Shown: positions 24,208 to 33,398, counted from the first letter of the stretch. The stretch: 64,000 nucleotides of DNA from Ilumatobacter coccineus YM16-304 (GCF_000348785.1 NC_020520.1:2852001-2916000); one strand, 5' to 3'. Notes: a model not told the origin generated them from the sequence alone. Program-made: numbers and translations.

Positions 24208-25800
24208 ATGCCTCGTAGGATTGACATCGAGCTGACGAGTTCTCTCGCGGACGGCTCTTGGACATGGCGCGCAGCCGGAGCACGAAACCCGAAAGGCGTT
24301 GTCGATTCGGCAATTCTGCCCGACGGCGCCAAGGTCGGCGACGAGCTGAAGGTCGAGGTCGAGCAAGGTCTCGACGGCATCGACGTACTCGGCGTGGTGG
24401 CCGGACGCCAGAAGAGCGAACGCTCGCTGCTCGAGCTGCTCCCGGCCGAGGAGAACTTCCAGGCGGTCATCGAGACCCGCGCCAAGCGTGACCGCAGCGA
24501 TCGCGGCGATCGCAAGGGCGGCCGCGACGGCAAGCGTGGCGGACGTCGTGACGGCAAGGGCCGTGACGGCGACAACCGCAACCGCGGCGAAGGCCGTGGC
24601 GGCGAACGCGGACCCCGTCGCCCGCACTTCGAGGCGCCACCCGAACTGCCGAAGCGTCCGAAGCCGAAGCGCCTTCGCCCGGGACGCGAGCATCGCAACG
24701 AAGTGCTCGCCAGCATCCCCGAAGAGCAGCGCGGCATCGCCGAGCTCGCACTCCAGGGCATCCCCGCCGTGCGCACACGTCTCGCCGAAGACAACAAAAA
24801 GCTGGCCGCCGACGGCAAGCCGACCATGCCCGAAGCCAGCGTGCTCAAGATGGCCGAGGATCTCCTGCCCAAGCTCCGCGTCGCCGATTGGCTCGATCGG
24901 GCCGAGGCTGCACAGAAGCAGATGGAGCACCTCGACCTGCGCGACGTTCGCAGCGTCGTCGCCGCCGGTGACGATTCGGTGGTCGCTCGCGACGAGTCGA
25001 CCAAGGCGATCAACGACGAGCTCAAGAAGGAACTCGCGAAGAAGCAGGATCTCGAACTCAAGCTGTGGCTCGAAGACGTCGACGCTGCGCTCGAAGTCGG
25101 ACGCTCGATTCGTGCTCTGCGGCTCTCGTCGCAGCCGCCGAAGGCCGGCGTCATGTTCCCGCCCGAACTCGCTCGCAAGCTCGGGGCTGCGGCCACCGCC
25201 GGCCTCACCCCCGAAGACTCGGCCGATCGCTGGGCTGCGGTGATGGAGGCGGCTGCCTTCTCCCCGGTCCGCACGCTGGTGGCGCCGACCGCTCCCCCGG
25301 CCCAGATCACCGACGAACTCAAGAAGACCGCGCTTCGACTCGGCCCGCTGCTTCCGCAGATCGCCGCCCTGCTCGGCGTCGAGGTTCCTGCCGACGCACC
25401 GCGTCCGAAGCCGCTTCGCCCGACCTACGGCAAAGACAAGAAGAAGACGGCTGGTCGTCGTGACGACGACGGTCGTGGCCGCCAGGGTCGCGGTGCTCGT
25501 GACGATCGTTCCGATCGTGCGCCCAACGGCGAACCTCGCCGTGACAAGCCCAAGCGGAAGGTCGAAGCCGAGGCTCCCGCCGACGCCGACGCAGAGGTGG
25601 AGGCGACGAACGACAACGCTCCCGCCGAGCAGCCGACCGCCGAGGCTCCCGCCGAGACGACGACCATTGAGACGGCGGCGCCCGATGCCAGCGAGGCTCC
25701 GGCCGAGGCCGCTGCCCCCGAGGCGCCGGCGGCAGAAGCTCCGGCCGCGGAGGCCGAAGCTGCCCCGGCGGGCGACGGCGACGCTGCGTCCGACGACTGA
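24208..25800 (+). CDS. Large RG-rich, partly disordered protein, probable nucleic-acid binding
   Basis: A 530-residue protein with no family I can name. Residues 1-90 form a small folded domain (IDIELTSSLADGSWTWRAAGARNPKG, then VGDELKVEVEQGLDGIDVLGVV). Residues about 95-150 are an Arg/Gly/Asp-rich low-complexity stretch of the RGG type. Residues about 160-400 are helical (AELALQGIPAVRTRLAEDNKKLAADGKP). The C-terminal 130 residues are first basic and then extremely Ala/Glu/Pro-rich. RGG-like stretches usually bind RNA, so RNA metabolism is my guess. It stands alone, flanked by gamma carbonic anhydrase and a crotonase. Confidence 0.8.
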   Translation: MPRRIDIELTSSLADGSWTWRAAGARNPKGVVDSAILPDGAKVGDELKVEVEQGLDGIDVLGVVAGRQKSERSLLELLPAEENFQAVIETRAKRDRSDRGDRKGGRDGKRGGRRDGKGRDGDNRNRGEGRGGERGPRRPHFEAPPELPKRPKPKRLRPGREHRNEVLASIPEEQRGIAELALQGIPAVRTRLAEDNKKLAADGKPTMPEASVLKMAEDLLPKLRVADWLDRAEAAQKQMEHLDLRDVRSVVAAGDDSVVARDESTKAINDELKKELAKKQDLELKLWLEDVDAALEVGRSIRALRLSSQPPKAGVMFPPELARKLGAAATAGLTPEDSADRWAAVMEAAAFSPVRTLVAPTAPPAQITDELKKTALRLGPLLPQIAALLGVEVPADAPRPKPLRPTYGKDKKKTAGRRDDDGRGRQGRGARDDRSDRAPNGEPRRDKPKRKVEAEAPADADAEVEATNDNAPAEQPTAEAPAETTTIETAAPDASEAPAEAAAPEAPAAEAPAAEAEAAPAGDGDAASDD

Positions 25801-25883
25801 TCTCGCCGCTCGGCTGCCGAGCGGTTCAAACCGACGTACGTTGATTCGCACCGCGCCACCGGCGCGTCGTAGCGTGGGCGGCT

Positions 25884-26669
25884 ATGTCTGACATCGTCAC
25901 CTACGAAACCCGCGGGCGCGTCGCGCTCATCACGCTCAACCGTCCCGATGCTCGCAACGCGATCAACGGCGACGTCGCCGAAGGACTCGAAGCCGCCATC
26001 GACCAGATGGAAGGCGACGACGACGTGTGGGTCGGCGTGCTGCAGGCCAACACCGAGGGCCAGAAGCGTCCGGTGTTCTGCGCCGGCGCCGACCTCAAGG
26101 CCATCAACAGCGGCGATGCCGGACGTCTCAACACCGAGCGCGGCGGGTTCGCCGGGTTCGTCTATCGCGAGCGCAAGAAGCCGGTCATCGTCGCCATCGA
26201 CGGCCTCGCCACCGCCGGAGGCTGTGAGATCACACTCGCTGCCGACCTGGTCGTCGCCACCACCCAGTCGGCTTTCGGGCTCGCCGAGGTGAAGCGCAAC
26301 CTCGTCGCCGGCGCCGGCGGCCTGTTCCGCCTCCCCCGTGCGATCGGCCAGGCCGCTGCGATGGAGGCCATCCTCACCGGCGAGCCGATCCCGGCCGAGC
26401 GGGCGTACAGCCTCGGCCTCGTCTCGCGTCTCGTCGAGCCCGGCGAGGCCACCAACGAGGCACTTCGACTCGCTGAGCAGATCACCACCTCGGCACCGAT
26501 GGCCGTCTGGGAGAGCCGCAAGGTCGTCCTGGCCAGCGCCTACGAAGACGACGAGACGCTGAAGAAGATGACCAACTCGGCAATGGGCAAGGTCATGGCG
26601 TCGGACGACCTCAAGGAAGGCCTCACGGCGTTCATCGAGAAGCGTCCGCCGCAGTGGACCGGCCGCTGA
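25884..26669 (+). CDS. Enoyl-CoA hydratase/isomerase (crotonase) family protein
   Basis: A 261-residue crotonase-fold enzyme. The oxyanion-hole segments are FCAGADLKAI and GLATAGGCEI, and ITLNRPDARNAI is the N-terminal signature. EVKRNLVAGAGG supplies one glutamate at the active site, while the second typical glutamate position is not obvious. It probably hydrates or isomerises an acyl-CoA of unknown structure. TAGCGT lies 8 bases before the ATG. Confidence 0.9.
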   Translation: MSDIVTYETRGRVALITLNRPDARNAINGDVAEGLEAAIDQMEGDDDVWVGVLQANTEGQKRPVFCAGADLKAINSGDAGRLNTERGGFAGFVYRERKKPVIVAIDGLATAGGCEITLAADLVVATTQSAFGLAEVKRNLVAGAGGLFRLPRAIGQAAAMEAILTGEPIPAERAYSLGLVSRLVEPGEATNEALRLAEQITTSAPMAVWESRKVVLASAYEDDETLKKMTNSAMGKVMASDDLKEGLTAFIEKRPPQWTGR

Positions 26670-26676
26670 CCGGTGT

Positions 26677-27147
26677 TCAGGCGGGCGGTTCGAGCGACTT
26701 GTACGTCGTGATGAGCCGGGCCACGATGCCCGCTCGCTCGTAGAGGTTCTTCGTCTGCCGGTCCCCCGGCAGCGATTCGCCTTCGACCGCGATCGCCCCG
26801 CGCTCCTGAGCGCGGGCGATCACGGTCGCCAACAACTCGTCGCCGAAACCGCACTCGCGCGCCTCGGGGGTGACCCACACCTGGTCGACCCGCACGATCT
26901 GATCGGAGCCGAGCACGGCGACCATGTAGCCGACGATCACGTCGTCGATGTAGGCCACCACCACGTCGACCCCCGGTTCGGCGAGACGTTCGGCCCACCG
27001 GTCGCCCACCGCCGGGTGTTCGACGAGCCATCGCTCGCCCCCTCGCTGGCCGACGAGCGCAGCGCGAGCGTGCCCCTCGAGGAACTCGACCTGGGCAAGG
27101 TCGACCGGGTCGCTGCGATCGATCGGTCGGACGAGTGGGTCGATCAT
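26677..27147 (-). CDS. GNAT-family N-acetyltransferase
   Basis: A 156-residue protein with a GNAT core: VVVAYIDDVIVGYMVAV, the VDQVWVTPEARECGFGDELLATVIARA acetyl-CoA-binding loop (variant of RxxGxG/A, here ECGFGD), and YERAGIVARL near the end. Substrate unknown. Its ATG overlaps the stop of the upstream gene by 4 bases, so both are co-translated. Confidence 0.85.
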   Translation of the reverse strand: MIDPLVRPIDRSDPVDLAQVEFLEGHARAALVGQRGGERWLVEHPAVGDRWAERLAEPGVDVVVAYIDDVIVGYMVAVLGSDQIVRVDQVWVTPEARECGFGDELLATVIARAQERGAIAVEGESLPGDRQTKNLYERAGIVARLITTYKSLEPPA

Positions 27148-27698
27148 GCGGCTCCAGACAACTGAGAGATCTTGCCGAGCACCGTTCGCCGACGGCGGTT
27201 GGCGCGTTCGTAGGTCTCGACGGCACTCAGTTCGGCTGATGACAGTGATTCGAGCTGGCCCACGATGTCGATCGCCGGGAGCGAGTCGTAATCGGGGATG
27301 GCGAGTTCGTCGGTGTCGACGACGGCTTCCGGCGACGACGAGTCGTCGTCGAGCGCATCGTCGCCGATCGACTCGTCGACGACCGGCGGAACCTCCGAGG
27401 TCGGCGGCACATCAGCGACCGGCCTGACCGGTGCAGCATCAGCGGCGGGAGCCGCCTCGGTCGTCGCGCTGTCGGGCGGCGGAGCGAGGCGCTCGTGCAG
27501 CTGCGCAGCGCCCTGGCCGACGACCATCTCGCCGATGAAGCGGGCGTTGGCGAGTTCTTGGCGGACCCGCGCCACGGCACCCGGCGTGTCGGTGAGGAGC
27601 TTGGCACCGGCTCCGATCGGCGCGAGCACCACGGCGTCGAAGAGACGACCGGCGACCGCAGCACGACGCTGCATCCGGCGCTCGAACGACGAGGTCAC
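27144..27698 (-). CDS. Actinobacterial hypothetical protein with conserved C-terminal helical motif
   Basis: A 184-residue protein. The N-terminus is basic with a weakly hydrophobic helix (FDAVVLAPIGAGAKLL). Residues 75-130 are acidic and Pro/Ala-rich, likely disordered. The C-terminal 50 residues (IPDYDSLPAIDIVGQLESLS, then ELSAVETYERANRRRRTVLGKISQL) form a motif that recurs at the end of several actinobacterial membrane-associated or phasin-like proteins. The function is unknown. It lies 7 bases after the Asp-rich protein gene and overlaps the GNAT gene. Confidence 0.75.
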   Translation of the reverse strand: MTSSFERRMQRRAAVAGRLFDAVVLAPIGAGAKLLTDTPGAVARVRQELANARFIGEMVVGQGAAQLHERLAPPPDSATTEAAPAADAAPVRPVADVPPTSEVPPVVDESIGDDALDDDSSSPEAVVDTDELAIPDYDSLPAIDIVGQLESLSSAELSAVETYERANRRRRTVLGKISQLSGAA

Positions 27699-27705
27699 GT
27701 CGAGA

Positions 27706-28188
27706 TCAGCTGAAGATCGGGCAGTCGTCGTCGCCGACCGGGCAGTTGGGCGCCGACGACTTCACGAGGAGGAAGCACGAGTTGCAGAGCTGCTCGTTCT
27801 GCTGCTTCGGCTGGAGTTTGTCGCCACCTTCGGTGCGATCGTCGGTGTCGGGCTCGTCGTCATCGTCGTCGTCATCGTCGTCGGCGGCCACGAGTCGATC
27901 TTTGAGGATCTTGTCGAGATCGTCTTCGACATCGTCGTCGTCGACATCCTCGTCGTCGTCGTCCTCGTCCTCGTCGTCGGCCTTCTTGCGACGCTTCGTG
28001 CGAGGCTTCGACGCAGCGGCATCTTCCTCGTCGTCATCGTCGTCGTCGACCACGTCGTCATCGTCGTCGTCATCGACCACGAGATCGTCGTCGTCATCGA
28101 TGTCGTCGTCGTCAGGCGCGACGTCGTCGTCTTCGTCGACTTCTTCCTCGTCGTCGAGTTCTTCCTCGTTGATGTCGTCGTCAGCCAT
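27706..28188 (-). CDS. Extremely aspartate-rich protein with C-terminal zinc-binding cysteines (DUF4193-like)
   Basis: A 160-residue protein with long runs of Asp and Glu over residues 1-55 and 70-115, split by a basic patch SKPRTKRRKK. The C-terminus has LCNSCFLLVKSSAPNCPVGDDDCPIF, a CxxC plus two later cysteines, like the ribbon of the actinobacterial DUF4193 family (CSSCFLV...CxDC). DUF4193 proteins are otherwise less extreme in composition. Function unknown. The three-gene operon 28188-26677 runs Asp-rich protein, hypothetical, GNAT. Confidence 0.8.
   Translation of the reverse strand: MADDDINEEELDDEEEVDEDDDVAPDDDDIDDDDDLVVDDDDDDDVVDDDDDDEEDAAASKPRTKRRKKADDEDEDDDDEDVDDDDVEDDLDKILKDRLVAADDDDDDDDDEPDTDDRTEGGDKLQPKQQNEQLCNSCFLLVKSSAPNCPVGDDDCPIFS
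27851..28185. repeat. GTC/GAC low-complexity tract
   Basis: Long runs of the trinucleotide GTC (GAC on the other strand) encode the poly-Asp segments of the DUF4193-like protein. The tract is interrupted around 27985-28030 by the basic patch. Such a repeat may be prone to length change. Confidence 0.8.
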
Positions 28189-28378
28189 GTTGCGTCACTC
28201 GCTCGTGTCTCGATGTTGTCCCGCGATCATGCGGTCACTTCCGGCGGAGCATACGCAAAGCCCGCACCGCGACCCGAGAGCATCCACGTGACACCCGTCA
28301 CACCGCCGTGGGTACCGGCGAAACGGGCGTCCGCAGCGATGTCAACCAGGCGCTTTGCCACGTTTGCAGCGCCGTTGG

Positions 28379-29977
28379 TCAGCTGTCGCGACGTGCTTCG
28401 GCGCGTCGCTCGGATTCGAGTCGCTCCAGTTCAGGCGCCTCGGTGGTCATGAACGACATCGCTGCGGCGAGCGCGTGATGGCCGGCCACATCGGCGATCT
28501 GGCGATGCATGTCGAGCGCCACCCGGCGGTACGACGGATGGCCCTGCGGCGACGACCGGAGTTCGAGCATGTGGAACGCTTCACGCACGTTGAACTGCAT
28601 GTTGTAGCGCATCCGGTAGGCCATGGCGACGGCGTAGGGCGCCTGCTCGTGGTGCTGGTCACCGAGTGCGTCGTACAACGCCGCCGAACGTTCCATGGTC
28701 TCGTCGAAGAGCGATCCGACGCCCGCCTCCTCCACCAGCTCGGGTCGGGTGTAGCCGTGGTTGGGTGTGAGCCGCTGCCACTCGATGGTGAGCATCCGGT
28801 GTCGCTGCATGTCACGGAAGGCGCCGTAGTCGCTCAGGACGTCGAAGCGGTAGAACGAGCGCTCGAACGCTCGGCCCGGCTTGTGGCGACGGTTGGTGCG
28901 CTCGCCGACGTAGGCCTTGAGCAGTGCCACCCGTTCGTCGACGCCCATCTGGCGGACTCGGGCCAGGATCTGCTGCTCGGGAAGCGACGAGTGCGAGTAA
29001 CAGATCGCCGCCAGGATCTTCTCCTCGGCATCGGGATCGAAGTCGACGAGGCTGACCTCGGATGCCGGCTCGACCGGCGTGCCGCCGAACATCTCCTCGA
29101 CCAGTGCCGCCGAGTCGTCACGGGTGTCGGCGAGGTACTCGCTCCATTTGCCACCGCGGTCGGGCAGGTCGACCCGGCGCAGGAAGCTCGGGATCACCTT
29201 GCGCAACTCGTGCAGCATCAGATCGGCGTAGTCACGAGCTTCGGGAAGCGGGTGCGCCCGCATGCGCAACAGCAGGGCCTCGTAGGCCTGTCCGGTGCCG
29301 TAGATGCCCACGTTCGAGGTCGCCGCCGCGGGGAGCATGCCGCGAACGGCGTCGAGTGCCTTGGCGCGGGTGGCGGTGCGGTACACGAACTCGCTGTCTC
29401 GCTCGTCTCGCGGGACCGTGGCGCGCACGTGATCGGTGACGAACTCCGCGCACTGGCTGTAGCTGTCGAACATCCGGTCGAGGTCGCCGACGTACCGGGT
29501 GCCGAGCGGGCCGGCGAGCACCGACGGGTCACGGTGATAGCGATACCGGCCACCGAGCCGACTGTCGTAGCTGATGTAGCGCGTGCTCTGCTCGAGGTAG
29601 CTCATCAGCCGCCCCCATTCGAGCACCTTCGTGAGGAGATTGGAGGCCTGCTCGCACGCAAGGTGTGTTCCGCCGAGTTGGGCGACCGAGTCGTCGCCGT
29701 AGTCGAAGAACACTCGCTCGTAGAGTTCTTCGGCCCGGTCGAGGCCGACCGTGGCGTCGATCGACTGGTCGCCGCGGATGTCGAGGTCGCCGACGAACTC
29801 GTCGAGGAACAGGCGACGGAGCGACTTCGGACTCCGGCTGTAGCGAGCGAACAACGCTCCCTTCACCACCTCGGGCAGGTTGACGAGAGCGAACACCGGC
29901 CCATCGAGGTTGGTGAAGTACCGCCGCAGGACGTCGGACTCATCCGAGGTGAAGGTCTCCGGAACGTACACAGCCAC
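28379..29977 (-). CDS. Double-length ThyX-fold protein (FAD-dependent thymidylate synthase-like)
   Basis: A 532-residue protein that reads as two ThyX-like halves. The first half has SYLEQSTRYISYDSR near residue 130, matching the ThyX motif region RHRxxSxNEqSxRY but lacking the RHR. The second half has MQRHRMLTIEWQRLTPNHGY near residue 390, which keeps RHR but loses the following serines. ThyX converts dUMP to dTMP using FAD and methylenetetrahydrofolate and is normally 220-250 residues. The two halves may form one composite active site or a repurposed enzyme. The GTG start at 29977 is set by TAGAGT 8 bases upstream. Confidence 0.78.
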   Translation of the reverse strand: MAVYVPETFTSDESDVLRRYFTNLDGPVFALVNLPEVVKGALFARYSRSPKSLRRLFLDEFVGDLDIRGDQSIDATVGLDRAEELYERVFFDYGDDSVAQLGGTHLACEQASNLLTKVLEWGRLMSYLEQSTRYISYDSRLGGRYRYHRDPSVLAGPLGTRYVGDLDRMFDSYSQCAEFVTDHVRATVPRDERDSEFVYRTATRAKALDAVRGMLPAAATSNVGIYGTGQAYEALLLRMRAHPLPEARDYADLMLHELRKVIPSFLRRVDLPDRGGKWSEYLADTRDDSAALVEEMFGGTPVEPASEVSLVDFDPDAEEKILAAICYSHSSLPEQQILARVRQMGVDERVALLKAYVGERTNRRHKPGRAFERSFYRFDVLSDYGAFRDMQRHRMLTIEWQRLTPNHGYTRPELVEEAGVGSLFDETMERSAALYDALGDQHHEQAPYAVAMAYRMRYNMQFNVREAFHMLELRSSPQGHPSYRRVALDMHRQIADVAGHHALAAAMSFMTTEAPELERLESERRAEARRDS

Positions 29978-29985
29978 GGGAGCAA

Positions 29986-29991
29986 ACTCTA
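29986..29991 (-). promoter_or_regulatory. Leaderless promoter box of the double ThyX gene
   Basis: TAGAGT on the minus strand, 8 bases before the GTG at 29977. Confidence 0.45.
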
Positions 29992-30085
29992 GGGTGCCGG
30001 GCACCGTGGGAAGCGGACCTGCTGAATGCGCTGACCTGGGGCGATGAAAACAAGCTGGATGAGCGGCGGCCTCGACCGGTGCTGA

Positions 30086-30718
30086 TCAGGTGTGGATCCA
30101 CCCGGCATCGGGCTCCACCTCGATCTCGATCGTGCTCGCTCGCCCGAGCGTGACCCCGTCGGCGATCACCACGAGCGGAGTCTCGAACGTCCACGATCCC
30201 TGCCGTACGGGCCTGCTGGCGATGGCGGGATGCGGGAGGTGGGTGCCCGCACGCATCCGGCTCCGGATGGCCAGTCGCTGTCGCAGGCTGGTGTCGGTGG
30301 CCAGCGCGAAGGTCTCGGCGCGACCGTCGTTGGGATGCCCGCGCGGGGCGACGTCGTACGGTCCGACGAACTCGGCGTTCATCACGGCGAGCACCGGGCC
30401 TCGCCACCAACCCCCTCGGCTCCACGGGAGACGGGCGAGGACGTGGGCGACGACCGGACGTGACGCTCTCCCGTCGAGCCGGACGTGAACGAGGTCGATC
30501 GGCACGCGACGCAGACGGCGTCGGTCGCCGATCGGACGGGCCCCGACCGTGGTGAACACGTCGCCGTTCGCCACCGCCACCGCCACGTCGGTGACGGGCC
30601 GTTCGCGTGTGTCGTCGCGGGCAAGCATCGATGCGAGTTCGGCGTCGTTCTGGGCGATCACCAGGTCGGCCGGGCGCTCGACCTCGCTCCCCCAGTCGGC
30701 GCCCTTCTCGATCGTCAT
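30086..30718 (-). CDS. Hypothetical protein resembling the C-terminal lobe of lipid/diacylglycerol kinases
   Basis: A 210-residue protein. The segment VMNAEFVGPYDVAPRGHPNDGRAETFAL is similar in pattern to the N...GGG..vAP.A..dDGllDv motif of the diacylglycerol/sphingosine kinase C-terminal domain, and ADGVTLGRASTIEIEVEPDAGWIHT to its last strands. The N-terminal nucleotide-binding domain with GGDGT is absent, so kinase activity is unlikely. This is a pattern judgement, not a firm assignment. Its ATG overlaps the helY stop by 4 bases. Confidence 0.6.
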   Translation of the reverse strand: MTIEKGADWGSEVERPADLVIAQNDAELASMLARDDTRERPVTDVAVAVANGDVFTTVGARPIGDRRRLRRVPIDLVHVRLDGRASRPVVAHVLARLPWSRGGWWRGPVLAVMNAEFVGPYDVAPRGHPNDGRAETFALATDTSLRQRLAIRSRMRAGTHLPHPAIASRPVRQGSWTFETPLVVIADGVTLGRASTIEIEVEPDAGWIHT

Positions 30719-33384
30719 GCGCCGGGAGCGGAGCTGTCGGCGACGACCCCACGGAAGGCGGCCGTCACGGCGTCGGCAGCCCGTCGGCGCGTCGACGGGT
30801 CGGGAGCGACCGTGGCGATCTGCCGGAGCAGGTCGATCAACTGTTTGATGTTGCGCACGAAGTCACCGCCGGTGAGTTCCTCCTCGCCGACGATCTCGGC
30901 GAAGCCCTCGCCGGCGACCCAGGCGTGTGCGATCGCAGCGAACGTCGGGTCGGGCGCACGATGCTCCGACAGCGACAGGCTGCGCTCGATGGCGCGCAGA
31001 TCGGCGCTGATCGCGTCGAGACGCTTCCACCGGTCGCGCACGTCGTGCGACGAGAACCACGGCGCCGGCGGCGGTTCGGGGCTGCGATGCTCGTACACGA
31101 CGCACGCTGCCAGCGCCGCCAGGTCAGCCGGGGTCAAGCCGTCGAACAGCCCGTCGGAGATCAACTCGGCGACGAGCAGGTCGCTCTCGTGGAAGATCCG
31201 GGCGAGCGTCTCACCCTGCGGCGTCAGCGTCCAGGCCTCGACGTCGGCGTAGCCGAAGCGTTCGAGGATCTGCAGGACGCGGTCGAACTCCTGCGACAGC
31301 GAGTCGTTCTTGCCGCTGATCCGCTTGCGCATCTCGCGCATCTCGAACTCCACCCGGTCGGCCCGTCCGGCCGCGTCGACGCGAGCCCGGAGGTCGGGGT
31401 CGCGTGCGACGGGATGCTCGTCGGAGCGAGCGCCGTTGCTCGACTGCCGGCGCTGCTTCTTGCGGTCGGACCCGACGTTTGCCGTGCGCAGCCGCTTGGC
31501 CACCTCGCGGCGGTAGTCCTTGCGCTGCGGACCGAAGTGCTTCGGGAGCTTGATCGACCCCACGGCTTCGGGCAGGTCGATGAAGTCGTCGGCATCGGCG
31601 CTGAGCAGGTCGCCGCCCTTGGTGACGAGCGTCAGCTTGACCCCCGACTTGCGGTGGGCGTTGGCCACCACCACGACGGGCCCCTTGTGGTCGCCCTTGG
31701 CGATGCGGATGATCGAACCCGGCCGGAGCTTGGCGAGCGCGCCGCGCATCTGACCGGCCGACGCGTCGCGGCGTTCGCGCCGATTGTCGGCCTCGGCCCG
31801 GCGAAGCTGCCGGTACTCGTCGATGTCGCCGAACGGGCTGACCGCCTCGGCGCGTAGTTCGTCGAGCTTCTGGCGTTTGCGTTCGAGCCGAGCCTCGATC
31901 TTCACCACGTCACGGTCGGCCTGGTACTGCGCGAACGACAGGTTGAGCAGTCGATGCGACTCCTCACTCGAGTGCGTCCGGATCAGGTTGGCCGCCATGT
32001 TGTACGTGGGGCGGAAGGCCGAGCGGAGGTGGAACGACGAACTGCTGGCCAGCTGTGCGACCTCGTCGAAGCGGACCCACGGCGTCCAGAGCACGATCGC
32101 GTCGCCCACCTCGTCGAGGCCCCGGCGACCGGCGCGTCCGGTGAGCTGCGTGTACTCCCCCGGCGTGAGGCGTTCGTGGTGTTCGCCGGTGAACTTCGTC
32201 AGCTTCTCGATGACCACCGAGCGCGCCGGCATGTTGATGCCCACGGCCAAGGTCTCGGTGGCGAACACCACCTTCACGAAACCGGCCACGAAACACGCCT
32301 CGACCGTTTCCTTCATCGCCGGGACCATGCCCGCGTGGTGCGCCGCGATCCCCGCTTCCAACTGCTCGACGAAACGGCCGTAGCCGAGCACGTCGAGATC
32401 GTCGGGGTCGAGGTCGCCGAGTCGCTCGTCGATGATCGCTCGAATCGCGATCTGTTCGTCTGCCGACGTCAGCCGCAGCCCGGCATCGAGACACGACCGA
32501 GCGGCCTCGTCACACTGGTTGCGACTGAAGATGAAGAAGATCGCCGGAAGCAGCCCTTCGGCTTCGAGTCGCTCGACGGTCTCGATCCGGCTCGGCGTGG
32601 CGAGGCGCCGAGCACCCGAGCCCTTGGAACCGCGGGCGGCATCGCCACCTCGCCGTCCCGAGTTGCGGCCGTCGAAGTCACGACGTCGGCCGCCGCGGAT
32701 CGCCGACTCGTCGAGCTTGAGCGCGTCGCGGTTGACGCCACCGCCCACGAACGTCGGCATGAGGTGCAGCTTGTGATTGGTGCGGTCGGCGACGAAGTAG
32801 CGGTTGTTCAGCGCCACCGGTCGCTTCGTCTCGATGATCGCCGCCGCCGGTCCGCGTACGGTCTCGATCCAGTCGGCCAACTCCTGCACGTTGGTGACCG
32901 TGGCCGACAGGCACACGAGCCGTACGTGCTGGGGCGCGTGGATCATCACCTCTTCCCACACCGGGCCGCGGTACGTGTCTTGCAGGAAGTGGACCTCGTC
33001 GAGCACGACGACGCCGAGGTCGTCGAGCGTGCGTCCGGCGTACACCATGTTGCGCAGGACCTCGGTGGTCATCACGACGATCGCTGCATCGGCGTTGATG
33101 GCGTTGTCGCCCGTGAGCAGGCCCACCGAATCGGCACCGTGCTCGGCCACGAGATCGCGGTACTTCTGGTTCGACAGCGCTTTGACCGGCGTGGTGTAGA
33201 ACGCTCGCTGGCCGTCACGCACGGCGGCTGCGATGGCGTACTCGGCAACGACCGTCTTGCCGCTCCCGGTCGGTGCGGCGACCACGACGTGCTTGCCGGC
33301 GTCGAACGCGTCGAAGGCGTCGAACTGGAATCGGTCGGGCGGGAAGTCGAAGGTGGCGAGGATCTCGCCGCGGTCGTCACGCAT
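30715..33384 (-). CDS. helY: Ski2/Mtr4-like DEAD/DEAH-box helicase HelY
   Basis: An 889-residue superfamily 2 helicase. Motif I is APTGSGKT, motif II DEVH, motif III LSAT, and motif VI is in QLTGRAGRRGLDE. AAHHAGMVP and FATETLAVGINMPA are further Ski2 hallmarks. An Arg/Gly-rich insertion lies around residues 225-260. The C-terminal part has the beta-barrel (KLRPGSIIRIAKGDHKGPVVVV) and helical arch-like region. HelY probably remodels RNA. The order tatB-tatC-helY matches mycobacteria. ATG 33384 was chosen because it directly precedes the helicase fold and lies 14 bases after tatC. Confidence 0.93.
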   Translation of the reverse strand: MRDDRGEILATFDFPPDRFQFDAFDAFDAGKHVVVAAPTGSGKTVVAEYAIAAAVRDGQRAFYTTPVKALSNQKYRDLVAEHGADSVGLLTGDNAINADAAIVVMTTEVLRNMVYAGRTLDDLGVVVLDEVHFLQDTYRGPVWEEVMIHAPQHVRLVCLSATVTNVQELADWIETVRGPAAAIIETKRPVALNNRYFVADRTNHKLHLMPTFVGGGVNRDALKLDESAIRGGRRRDFDGRNSGRRGGDAARGSKGSGARRLATPSRIETVERLEAEGLLPAIFFIFSRNQCDEAARSCLDAGLRLTSADEQIAIRAIIDERLGDLDPDDLDVLGYGRFVEQLEAGIAAHHAGMVPAMKETVEACFVAGFVKVVFATETLAVGINMPARSVVIEKLTKFTGEHHERLTPGEYTQLTGRAGRRGLDEVGDAIVLWTPWVRFDEVAQLASSSSFHLRSAFRPTYNMAANLIRTHSSEESHRLLNLSFAQYQADRDVVKIEARLERKRQKLDELRAEAVSPFGDIDEYRQLRRAEADNRRERRDASAGQMRGALAKLRPGSIIRIAKGDHKGPVVVVANAHRKSGVKLTLVTKGGDLLSADADDFIDLPEAVGSIKLPKHFGPQRKDYRREVAKRLRTANVGSDRKKQRRQSSNGARSDEHPVARDPDLRARVDAAGRADRVEFEMREMRKRISGKNDSLSQEFDRVLQILERFGYADVEAWTLTPQGETLARIFHESDLLVAELISDGLFDGLTPADLAALAACVVYEHRSPEPPPAPWFSSHDVRDRWKRLDAISADLRAIERSLSLSEHRAPDPTFAAIAHAWVAGEGFAEIVGEEELTGGDFVRNIKQLIDLLRQIATVAPDPSTRRRAADAVTAAFRGVVADSSAPGA

Positions 33385-33398
33385 CAGCGCACACGACG

